58,613 bases of DNA from Sabulitectum sp036743055 (lineage in GTDB: Bacteria; Fermentibacterota; Fermentibacteria; Fermentibacterales; JCC-6), in contig DAINQE010000010.1 in the NCBI GenBank assembly GCA_036743055.1, positions 1 to 58,613 of the forward strand, written 5' to 3'. The notes under the pieces were generated by a model. The model did no database searches. It saw only the letters and a program-made list of their open reading frames with translations, and was not told the DNA's origin. A program made the position numbers and the translations under genes. Shown here one piece after another: positions 24,958 through 32,875 of this stretch. Positions within the stretch are counted from its first letter, which is position 1, and each line of letters opens with the position of its first letter.

Positions 24958-26361
24958 TCAGTTTGTTCCAGCCACCGTAAGGGAGGTCCCGGGCTCGGGG
25001 ATGACTATCTGAGCCCCTGTCCTCTTGCCCAGCTCCTTCGCCAGGGCCTCGGCGGAGTCCATTTCCCCGTGCACCAGAACCACCTGTTCCGCCCGCTCCC
25101 CAACGGCCTGGAAATAGGTGAGAAGACCCTGGTGGTCGGCGTGGGCGCTGAAACCGTCGATGTCCTCCACATGGGCGTTAAGCGGATAGGGCTCCCCGAA
25201 GATGTTTACCGTGGCCCTCCTTTCCTTTATCCTCCTGCCCAGGGTGTTCTCCGCCATGAAGCCCACAAGGACCACCGTGTTGGCAGGATCGGTGATGTTG
25301 TTCTTCAGATGGTGGCGGATACGGCCGTTCTCGCACATGCCGGAGGCGGATATGATGATCATCGGTTCCTTCATGGTGTTTATGGACTTGGATTCATTAA
25401 CGCTCTGCACGAAATGGAGGTTCTCGAACTGGAACGGGCTGAGGCCGTCGTAGAGAAGGTCCCTCAGTTCCTTGTCGTATACCTCGGGATGCAGCTTGAA
25501 GACCTCGGTGGCGTTGAAGGAGAGGGGGGAATCCACGAACACAGGGATCCTGGGAATGCGCTCAGCCATGAAGAGCAGGTTCAGGAAGTAGAGGATCTCC
25601 TGTGTCCTTCCCACGCTGAAAGCCGGGATCACGGTCTTTCCCCTTCGCTTCACTGTGTCGTTGATCACCTTCTCCAGGTCAAGGAGCGACTTCTTCTGGG
25701 GGTCATGGAGGCGCCCTCCATAGGTGCACTCCATCATGAGGAGATCAGGCCTGGGCGACAGGTCGGGATCCCTCAGTATAGGCCTGTCGAACCTCCCTAT
25801 GTCCCCTGAGAAGAGGATGACCTTCTCAGCCCCGTTCTCCTTCACGGTGAGTTCCACCTGGGAACTTCCAAGGATGTGCCCGGCCTCCAGGAACCTGAGC
25901 TGTATACCCGGAAAGATCTGGAAGGCAAGCTTGTAGGGAATGGAAACGAACTTGTCTATGGCGGCAAGGGCGTCTTCCAGGTCGTAGAGGGGTTCTACGG
26001 GATCCAGACCGTTCTTCGCCCTTTTTTTGTTCACGTACTCTGTGTCAGCCTGCTGAATGTGGGCGGAATCCGGGAGCATCACAGCCGCCAGGTCCCTGGT
26101 GGCGGCGGTGGAGAAGATCATTCCCCTGAAGCCGTTCTTGACCAGACCGGGAAGCTTTCCGGAATGGTCTATGTGGGCGTGGGAGAGAACCACCGCGTCA
26201 AGGGAAGCCGGTTCGTACGAGTACTCCCTGTTCAGTCTTTCGCTCTCTTCGCGCCTGCCCTGGGAAAGGCCGCAGTCGATGAGTATCCTCTTCCCGGCAG
26301 CTTCGAGAAGATGCTGTGACCCGGTTACGGCCCTGGCTGCTCCATGAAAGGTGATCTTCAA
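24958..26361 (-). CDS. beta-CASP metallo-beta-lactamase RNA-processing nuclease family protein
   Basis: 467 residues. The metal-binding motif LSHAHIDHSGKLPGL and later AGHILGSSQVEL, FSGDIGR, and beta-CASP motifs (MECTYGGR; PAFSVGRTQEIL; SASGMCENGRIRHHL; FSAHADHQGL) match the Ysh1/CPSF-73-like group (COG1236) common in archaea and many bacteria. Probably an RNA endo/exonuclease. A TTG start at 26361 is supported by AAGGAGAA six nt upstream. Confidence 0.92.
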   Translation of the reverse strand: MKITFHGAARAVTGSQHLLEAAGKRILIDCGLSQGRREESERLNREYSYEPASLDAVVLSHAHIDHSGKLPGLVKNGFRGMIFSTAATRDLAAVMLPDSAHIQQADTEYVNKKRAKNGLDPVEPLYDLEDALAAIDKFVSIPYKLAFQIFPGIQLRFLEAGHILGSSQVELTVKENGAEKVILFSGDIGRFDRPILRDPDLSPRPDLLMMECTYGGRLHDPQKKSLLDLEKVINDTVKRRGKTVIPAFSVGRTQEILYFLNLLFMAERIPRIPVFVDSPLSFNATEVFKLHPEVYDKELRDLLYDGLSPFQFENLHFVQSVNESKSINTMKEPMIIISASGMCENGRIRHHLKNNITDPANTVVLVGFMAENTLGRRIKERRATVNIFGEPYPLNAHVEDIDGFSAHADHQGLLTYFQAVGERAEQVVLVHGEMDSAEALAKELGKRTGAQIVIPEPGTSLTVAGTN

Positions 26362-26398
26362 GATGTTCTCCTTTATCGATTGTGCTGTGCTTTCACTT

Positions 26399-26427
26399 AC
26401 TATGTTCTCTGGAGATCACATCTGCAA
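26399..26427 (-). promoter_or_regulatory. weak candidate promoter for the beta-CASP nuclease gene
   Basis: On the minus strand TTGCAG and CATAGT are separated by 17 bp, about 40 nt before the TTG start. Each box matches the sigma-70 consensus only partly (3/6 and 4/6). Confidence 0.25.
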
Positions 26428-26651
26428 CCTTGAGGCGGGAAAGGGGAACGATTACGCCGTGGAACTGTTATGGACACAGGGATAGATTAGTCCTAGATTA
26501 GAGGGCAAGTGTTTTGAGATCATGAGAATCAGTGCGAGCGGCGGGAAAACTCGATGTATCTTCTTAAGGTTCGACAGGTTTTCTCCCTGTGCCCTGAGCT
26601 CGTTACCAGGGCGGAGCTTCAGAGCTGCGCCGTATCCGTTTAGGAGGACCA
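26428..26651 (+). promoter_or_regulatory. intergenic leader of the secreted metallopeptidase with an 8-bp direct repeat
   Basis: The 290-bp space between divergent genes (26362-26651) holds no convincing gene. TAGATTAG occurs twice, at 26483-26490 and 26494-26501, on the same face of the helix (11-bp period). AGGAGG at 26642-26647 is the ribosome site of the next gene. No clear -35/-10 pair was found on the plus strand. Confidence 0.35.
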
Positions 26652-28352
26652 ATGAGATTAGCGTTAACAGCGGTTCTCATCCTTTCGCTGGCGGCCATGG
26701 CAGACACGGCATATCAGCGGATAATGGAGGATGACAACCTCACCGTTGACCAGAGAGCCCTTTTCCTGGTCTACAGTGTGATCAGCCCCGACAGGCTCCC
26801 TGCGGCCTACACCCTGGATGCTCAGGCTCCCAGGAGCGGAACCCCCGCGCTGCATGAAGCCATGCTCCTCAGCGACCAGGTCTCCGCGGCCACCCTGGAG
26901 GAAATGCTTACCCTGGCCAACAGGCCAACCCTTTCCGGCCCGGTGGAAACCTTCGTCACCCCCGGCGGATACTTCAGGTTCCACTACACCAAAACCGGCG
27001 CAGATGCCGTTACGGATGCATACGCCACGGAAATGGGCGGTTATTTCGACGATTCCTGGGAGGTCGAGGTAAACACCCTCGGTTACTTCCATCCCCCTTC
27101 GGATAACGGTGTGGGCGGAGACAATCTCTACGATGTCTACATCAAGTCGCTCAGCGGAGGCACCCTGGGCTACACAACTTCCGCAGGGGAATACAAGCCG
27201 CCTGATTCCACCCACTCCTGCAGCGCCAGCCACATCGTGATGAACACCAACCTTGGCTACAACTACCTCACCACCACCTCTTCCCACGAGTTCCAGCACG
27301 CCATCCAGATGAGCTACGATTACGAAGAGCCCACCTGGTTCATGGAGAACTGCGCCGTCTGGATGGAAGATCAGGTCTTCCCAGACGTGAACGACTGGAT
27401 GGGATTCTGGAGCGAAGGCGCTGTAAGGAAGCCCTGGCTCGATATTGACACGGGCAACCCCTACTGGTACGGCTCCTCCGTCTGGCCCAGGATGATGGGC
27501 CTCATGTACGGCGTCGACGCTGTGCGGGATGTCTGGCAGAACTGCGCCGATAAACAGGGCGCCAATATGTGGGACGCCATCGACGACATGTTCATCTCCT
27601 ACGGCTCCGACTTCGAGAACGGCTTCATGGCCTACGGCCTGTGGCGTTACTTCACCGGACCCTACTACAACGAGAACTACAACCTCTGGGATCCCGACCT
27701 TGACCTCCCCGCTTCAGGCCCGGCGGTCCTTCCCTACAACAACCACAGCTCCCTCCCCGCCTCCGGTGACGAGGGCAACTATCCCCCGGAGACCAGGGGC
27801 ATCGCCTGGATAAAGGTCGACCTCGAGGACTACCAGGGCGGATGGGTCCAGTTCGACTTCGACGGCCGTGACAACTTCGACTTCAACGTCGGAGCATTCG
27901 TCTACAACGAGAACACCTTCCAGTTCGACTGGTACGACTGCGAAGCCCCCTCGGGGGACATCACCATCTCGGTACCCACCACCGGCTGGGACTATGCCGT
28001 GTTCTTCCCCGCCTTCATGACCGAAACCTCCCTCAGCGGTAACCACGACTACACCATTACCTATACCACAGGCATCGAAGAGGGCGAGACCTTCGGCGGA
28101 ACGGAACTCACCGTTCAGCAGAACCCCATGACCGCAGGCTCCGCGGTGAGCTTCGCCGTTCCCGGCGCCGGCAATGCCGACCTCTCCCTTGTGGACCTTA
28201 CGGGCAGAAGGGTTGCCACCATCTACAGCGGTCCCGTGCAGCAGGGCCAGCACTCGGTGGATTTCCAGGGCGGCGTGGCCTCTGGCACGTACTTCGTAGT
28301 GCTTCGCCACGGCAGAGCCATCGAAGCCCAGAGGGTTTCAGTTCTCAGGTAA
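26652..28352 (+). CDS. secreted zinc metallopeptidase-like protein (MXAN_6640-like) with sorting-like tail
   Basis: 566 residues. A signal peptide (LALTAVLILSLAAMADT) precedes a catalytic region with SSHEFQHAIQMSYDYEEPTW near residue 210, that is HExxH, followed by FMENCAVWMEDQV, which supplies a downstream Glu as in gluzincins. A beta domain follows, then a C-terminal sorting-like module (DLTGRRVATIYSG, ASGTYFVVLRHG, VSVLR). Probably exported to the cell surface or medium. AGGAGG five nt before the ATG is a strong ribosome site. A terminator-like hairpin follows the stop. Confidence 0.8.
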   Translation: MRLALTAVLILSLAAMADTAYQRIMEDDNLTVDQRALFLVYSVISPDRLPAAYTLDAQAPRSGTPALHEAMLLSDQVSAATLEEMLTLANRPTLSGPVETFVTPGGYFRFHYTKTGADAVTDAYATEMGGYFDDSWEVEVNTLGYFHPPSDNGVGGDNLYDVYIKSLSGGTLGYTTSAGEYKPPDSTHSCSASHIVMNTNLGYNYLTTTSSHEFQHAIQMSYDYEEPTWFMENCAVWMEDQVFPDVNDWMGFWSEGAVRKPWLDIDTGNPYWYGSSVWPRMMGLMYGVDAVRDVWQNCADKQGANMWDAIDDMFISYGSDFENGFMAYGLWRYFTGPYYNENYNLWDPDLDLPASGPAVLPYNNHSSLPASGDEGNYPPETRGIAWIKVDLEDYQGGWVQFDFDGRDNFDFNVGAFVYNENTFQFDWYDCEAPSGDITISVPTTGWDYAVFFPAFMTETSLSGNHDYTITYTTGIEEGETFGGTELTVQQNPMTAGSAVSFAVPGAGNADLSLVDLTGRRVATIYSGPVQQGQHSVDFQGGVASGTYFVVLRHGRAIEAQRVSVLR

Positions 28353-28359
28353 CCGCCAT

Positions 28360-29136
28360 ATGGTAAAAAAGAGTGCCCGGTTAACAGCCGGGCACTTTTT
28401 TAGGAGGGCGCTTCCCTCTGCTGCGGCGCTCACGCTGCTGGGAGCGGCCTGTGGCGGCGGGGAGGAACCCGCACCCTCGTTATCACTCCCGGCCATGGCA
28501 ACACCTGCAGTGGTGATCGAACTCACCGGAGGCGACCCTGCGGACGGTCTCCCTGAGAGTCTTGCGGGGGTTCCCAACACCAGCTGGGGAAGGTTCCATG
28601 TTCTTGACCAGAGCCGGCGCCAGGTGCTTTCCGAGGTTTTTCACAGGGCCGATTCCAGCGGTCTTCTGATACTGGCGGTGGTTCCCTGCGACACGGGCTT
28701 CACAGGCGGCAGGGACCACCTGGTGATCCGAACCGGCGAAGGGGGTATTCCCTATGCCACGGAACCTGACATGGATCCCAGGTTCACCGCGGATTCACTC
28801 TGGAGCGACCCGACAGTCATTCAGGAAACGGTTACAGGCCTGGTGGATTTCTTCAAGCCGGACCTTGTCCTGATGCGAATGGACGCCTCGGGAAATGCCG
28901 TTGAGCTGGTGGAGTTCTGGAGCATGTCCGGCTCCACGGCATGCATATTCTCACCGCCTGGCAATGGCGGATACAGGGGGTGGGGGGCGTTGACCGGGAT
29001 CGGGATCGAACCCGGAACCCTGTATGGTATGAACATCTCCGGTTTCCAGGCCACCGCCCTGATGCTCAGCGGCCTTGAGTGGAGAGACACCGGGAGTCCG
29101 GTACTGGAAGCTTTCTCATCCCTGGAGGAAGAATGA
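28360..29136 (+). CDS. putative lipoprotein, alkaline-phosphatase-superfamily-like C-terminus
   Basis: 258 residues; RRALPSAAALTLLGAACGGG reads as a lipoprotein signal (lipobox GAAC). The end, YRGWGALTGIGIEPGTLYGM and ATALMLSGLEWRDTGSPVLE, resembles the C-terminal segment of type I phosphodiesterase/alkaline-phosphatase-fold enzymes, but the metal sites are not evident, so it may be degenerate. The start is uncertain: the only ATG that includes the signal peptide (28360) has no ribosome site, and an intrinsic terminator covers codons 5-14. The next gene overlaps its stop (ATGA). Confidence 0.55.
   Translation: MVKKSARLTAGHFFRRALPSAAALTLLGAACGGGEEPAPSLSLPAMATPAVVIELTGGDPADGLPESLAGVPNTSWGRFHVLDQSRRQVLSEVFHRADSSGLLILAVVPCDTGFTGGRDHLVIRTGEGGIPYATEPDMDPRFTADSLWSDPTVIQETVTGLVDFFKPDLVLMRMDASGNAVELVEFWSMSGSTACIFSPPGNGGYRGWGALTGIGIEPGTLYGMNISGFQATALMLSGLEWRDTGSPVLEAFSSLEEE
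28372..28401 (+). terminator. intrinsic terminator after the metallopeptidase gene
   Basis: Stem AGTGCCCGG / CCGGGCACT with the 7-nt loop TTAACAG (arms 28372-28380 and 28388-28396), followed by a T run on the plus strand and preceded by an A run, so it could work both ways. It lies inside the first codons of the next predicted gene. Confidence 0.8.
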
Positions 29137-31412
29137 GCCTGAAATCGCACATCGACAGGTGGATAAACTGGGGCACCGGCCTTCACGCCTCGCCGTGGCA
29201 GCTGGGAGCGCTTTTCGCTTTTACCGTCATCCTCAGGAACATCATGGAATCCCTTTCCATGGGGATGGTGTTTTCCGCCCCGGCGTTCATCCTCCATTTC
29301 CCGGTGGCCTATGTGTACCCTCTCCTCACCCTTGTGTTCTTCATGCGCGTCTTCAGCCTCTACGACACCGCGAAACTCCTGAAGATAATGGTGCTGGCAT
29401 GGACGCTTACCTTGCTCCCTCCGGTGATCGACGCCCTGGCGGGTACATCGTCGGACATCGGGTATTTCCCCCTGGAAAGGTCCAACGCCCTCTATTTTCT
29501 CATGAACTTCTTCAACCCCGGGGTGGATCTCACGGGAACCACCACCGGAATAAGGATCGAAGCCGCCATAGGCTGCATTCTCGCCGGGGTCTTCACCTGG
29601 GCGGTGGCTCCAAGGCAGAGGCTCATCAGGGGTGTTCTGAACACCCTGGTGTTCGCACCCGTGTTCCTCACGTTCTTCACCTGGCCGTATCTCGTCACCG
29701 TGATTTTCCAGCCCCTGTTCCCCGGCGACGGCCTCACCCATTCCCTTCTTCAGTGGCATGCCGCAACGGAGCCTCCAGTTACCGGAGCAACCCACTACAT
29801 CGTTTATCTCATTGACATGATACCCGTCTCCATCCTTTCCCTCTGGTATGTGAAGGAACTGGCTCCGGCAAGGTGGGAGGATTTGAAGAAAGAAGCCGGC
29901 GGCCACATCTCAAGGGCCCTCGCCGCAATCTCCGGAACCGCCGCCGCCTTCGCGGTGATGCCCGGTAACGGCACCACCTTCGCCGATACGATAATTGTGA
30001 TCGGCGCCCTGCTCTCGTCACTCTGGATCGCCGCGGGAAGCAGATGGGAGGGTGCTTTCAGGGGGGTTGCATTCGCGGTGGCCCTCTCCCTTGCCTGGGC
30101 CGCCGGCTGGATGACACTGGTCACCGCCGGCCTGGCCATGGCGGTATCAGGCCTTCCCGGCCCGCGAAGGCTTACCGAACCCCTCTTCACGGTATCCCTC
30201 TTCATCACCGCGCTTTCTCCTGTGGGCTTTTCCCTCATGGCGGGAGCTGGACCTTTCATCATTGTTTCCATCGCTCTCATCTCTCTGCTTTCCCTTGGAA
30301 GAAGCCGTCTTGGATACCTGATGATCATTCCCCTTGCAGCGGCTTTCACCTTTCCCCCTGCCTCCTCCACAGGAGCCTGGCAGAGGGGCCTTGCCAGGAG
30401 GACCGATACCTTCGCCAGGTCCGGGAGGATAGCCCTTGCCATGGAATCGGCGGGCAGATACGCAGCCGCCGGCGGAGATATGCTCTATCTCGCCGAGACC
30501 ACACACCTTTTCGGTGACGATCCCCGCTCCAGGTACGTATGCGAAACCTCGATGGCCAGGGGAGACTCCTCAGCAGCCATGCTGAAGGTGGCCATGAACC
30601 TGGCTTTCGCCAGAGGCGACACCGCCTCCTTCAACAGGCTGTATGAGACATACTCCAGGGTATCGGACCCCGATGAGCTGAACGAAGCCATAACCATGCG
30701 GGTCACCTTCCTGGCACTTACAGGGGACACCGCCGCCCTCACCGGGATCCACTCCAGGGCCGGGATGAATCCCATGCTCCTCAGGTCCATGGCAACCGCC
30801 CACATGGTGAACGGGGACACGCTGAGGGCTCTTCAGTACTCCCTGGCATTCCTTGACAGCCCGGCGGCCGCCGCCGGGGACTGGGCGAAGACGATAACCA
30901 TCGCCGCAGTGACAGGCGAGGCGGACTGGGACTCTCTGTACCAGGAGGGTGAACGGAGGCTGGGGGTCTGCCTTCCGCTCATGCTGGCCAGGCTCAGGGC
31001 GCCGGTGATCGCCGGGACAGCGCCCGACAGGGAGGACCTTCTCAGGACCGCACTGCTGATAAAGCCCGACGGGGCCGAAGTGCTGGAAACCGCCGCAATG
31101 TGGTTCGCAGCCGGGGATCAGCCTGACTCAGCGCTCGTGTACGGAAGCAGGGCCCTGGCGGCGGCGCCGTTTCCCACCATGGCAGGTTTCAGCATGGTGA
31201 TCAACGCGGCCCTTAACTCCGGAAGGTTCAATGAAGCGATGGCCGCCGCGGAGTACGCAGCGGCATCCTACCCTGAGGCCGTACATTTCAGAGCGGTCCT
31301 CGACGGTCTCCAGAGGGGGCTTAACGGAGCTGAAACACGGTCTGACATCCTGGGTACGCCATGGGCCGCCGTCAGCGACTCCATCGCGGCTGCCGTATGT
31401 ACGGAAGACTGA
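29133..31412 (+). CDS. large polytopic membrane protein with helical-repeat C-terminus, unknown function
   Basis: 759 residues from the ATG at 29133, which overlaps the preceding stop and follows GGAGGAAG; an upstream in-frame start at 29079 is less likely. About ten to twelve hydrophobic helices occupy residues 20-440 (for example FTVILRNIMESLSMGMVF, LLTLVFFMRVFSL, LRSMATAH is already in the soluble part). The remaining 300 residues are Ala-rich helical pairs of TPR character (AFARGDTASFNRLYETYSR; NSGRFNEAMAAAEYAA). No family recognised. Second of four overlapping membrane-associated genes. Confidence 0.65.
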   Translation: MSLKSHIDRWINWGTGLHASPWQLGALFAFTVILRNIMESLSMGMVFSAPAFILHFPVAYVYPLLTLVFFMRVFSLYDTAKLLKIMVLAWTLTLLPPVIDALAGTSSDIGYFPLERSNALYFLMNFFNPGVDLTGTTTGIRIEAAIGCILAGVFTWAVAPRQRLIRGVLNTLVFAPVFLTFFTWPYLVTVIFQPLFPGDGLTHSLLQWHAATEPPVTGATHYIVYLIDMIPVSILSLWYVKELAPARWEDLKKEAGGHISRALAAISGTAAAFAVMPGNGTTFADTIIVIGALLSSLWIAAGSRWEGAFRGVAFAVALSLAWAAGWMTLVTAGLAMAVSGLPGPRRLTEPLFTVSLFITALSPVGFSLMAGAGPFIIVSIALISLLSLGRSRLGYLMIIPLAAAFTFPPASSTGAWQRGLARRTDTFARSGRIALAMESAGRYAAAGGDMLYLAETTHLFGDDPRSRYVCETSMARGDSSAAMLKVAMNLAFARGDTASFNRLYETYSRVSDPDELNEAITMRVTFLALTGDTAALTGIHSRAGMNPMLLRSMATAHMVNGDTLRALQYSLAFLDSPAAAAGDWAKTITIAAVTGEADWDSLYQEGERRLGVCLPLMLARLRAPVIAGTAPDREDLLRTALLIKPDGAEVLETAAMWFAAGDQPDSALVYGSRALAAAPFPTMAGFSMVINAALNSGRFNEAMAAAEYAAASYPEAVHFRAVLDGLQRGLNGAETRSDILGTPWAAVSDSIAAAVCTED

Positions 31413-32875
31413 CCCTTTATCTGATGTCCGCCGCGGTGTTCGCCGCGGCGCTTCTCACCGGTCCACCCTCCTTCGACTCCACCGACGGGGCTGAGTTCGC
31501 CGTCTGCGGCTCCCGGCTTGAAACGGCGCATGCCCCGGGGTACCCGCTGTTCCTCATGCTTATCAGGATCGCATCAATGATAATGACCCCCCTCTACGGC
31601 CACCTCCGGCTGATCAACTGCCTCCTGGGGGCTCTTCTCATTCCCCTGGGCACATGGGCCTTCAAAGCCTGTGGTGCTTCCTTCAGGGCCTCTGCGGCGG
31701 CCTCTTTCCTCTTCGCCTCCTCAGCTCCGGTGATGGCCCAGCTGAACAGCCTGGAGGTCTATCCCCTGGCAATGGCACTTGCCTTTACAGCAGTTGCCCT
31801 CCGGGGGACCAGGCTCGGTCCCTACGGAATGTCATCCTCCATCTTCGCTGGGCATCCTGTCTCGGTGCTTCTCCTTCCCCTCGCCTGGAAAGGGCGGCCG
31901 CGGGCAGGCATCCTTCTTCCAGCCCTGATACCGGCAACCCTTCTTCTATACATTCCAGTCTCAGCGGCAATATCATCCCTGGCCCACTACGGACATCCCT
32001 CCACCCCGGGTGAACTCCTGGGTTACTTCACCATGCATTCAGGCAGGCTTTCCGTTCCATCACCGCAGGCTTTTTACACGGCAGTATCACCAGCCGGGCC
32101 GCTGACCTGGGCGGTGATGCTGGCACTTGCCGCGGCGGCGGGAAGATTCAGATGGCAGAGGGATGTTCCCATAGCACTGGGTGTGCTGTTCCTGGCTTCC
32201 TACAGGATCCCGGATCCGGCTGGTCAGCTATGGGTACTTCTCCTGCCTCTATGCCTGAGGTGCGCCGAAGGGATGGACAGGCTCTGCCAGAGGTGGAGAC
32301 CAATGCGGATCGTGACCGCGCTGGCCGTTCTGACGGCATCGCTTTCGGGGATCCGCCTTGCGGACAGGCGTCAGGACGACATGGCCATGAGATGGACCAT
32401 GGACGTCTTCGCATCCATTCCACCGGGGGCCGTATACAGGCCGGTGGCCCACGACTGCTTCTACGCGGCCTATGCCACGGAAATACTGGGAATGAGGAAG
32501 GACATCGTACTCTCGGATCCATTCGGCAACTTCTTCGAGCTTCCCCTTCCCCCACCGGTTCCGGCATACCTGGGAGACCGGCCGGTGTATATTTCCAGGG
32601 GCTGGGAGAGGCAGCCTGACTTCCGCCTCCATGGCCTGCTCTTCATCCCGGCGAACATGGAACCGCCGCCCCCGGCCTGGAACACAATGGCTGTATTCAG
32701 CTTCACCGGCCATTCCCCGGATCCCATGGCCATGGACCTGGCGGCGGAGGCCTGGGCCAGGAGGATGGTCCAGACACACGATCCGGTTTTGAGGGACTCG
32801 TTCTACAGAAGGGCCATGGAACTTGCGGGAACGGAAATGACAGGGGAAAGAATTGAGAATCTCAGAGACCTTTAG
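31397..32875 (+). CDS. DUF2723-like (protein O-mannosyltransferase-related) membrane protein
   Basis: 492 residues. The N-terminal periplasmic loop FDSTDGAEFAVCGSRLETAH then APGYPLFLMLIRI is the hallmark of DUF2723/TMEM260-type GT-C glycosyltransferase-like proteins (DSGEF ... HPPGYPLY). About nine hydrophobic helices follow, then a soluble C-terminal domain. It would use a lipid-linked sugar at the membrane; acceptor unknown. The ATG at 31397 lies 16 bp inside the previous gene, and the next gene starts inside this one, so expression is coupled. Confidence 0.75.
   Translation: MYGRLTLYLMSAAVFAAALLTGPPSFDSTDGAEFAVCGSRLETAHAPGYPLFLMLIRIASMIMTPLYGHLRLINCLLGALLIPLGTWAFKACGASFRASAAASFLFASSAPVMAQLNSLEVYPLAMALAFTAVALRGTRLGPYGMSSSIFAGHPVSVLLLPLAWKGRPRAGILLPALIPATLLLYIPVSAAISSLAHYGHPSTPGELLGYFTMHSGRLSVPSPQAFYTAVSPAGPLTWAVMLALAAAAGRFRWQRDVPIALGVLFLASYRIPDPAGQLWVLLLPLCLRCAEGMDRLCQRWRPMRIVTALAVLTASLSGIRLADRRQDDMAMRWTMDVFASIPPGAVYRPVAHDCFYAAYATEILGMRKDIVLSDPFGNFFELPLPPPVPAYLGDRPVYISRGWERQPDFRLHGLLFIPANMEPPPPAWNTMAVFSFTGHSPDPMAMDLAAEAWARRMVQTHDPVLRDSFYRRAMELAGTEMTGERIENLRDL

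Noticed and set aside
24481..25809. 442-codon plus-strand frame across the end of the barrel gene region and the beta-CASP gene
   Set aside because: It spans two well-supported minus-strand genes and their spacer, with no domain of its own.
26402..26485. 27-codon ATG frame in the 290-bp intergenic region
   Set aside because: Very short, no ribosome site, no recognisable features; a chance frame cannot be excluded.
28821..29906. 361-codon minus-strand frame opposite the lipoprotein and membrane genes
   Set aside because: His/Gly-rich low-complexity product, no ribosome site, antisense to overlapping coupled genes.
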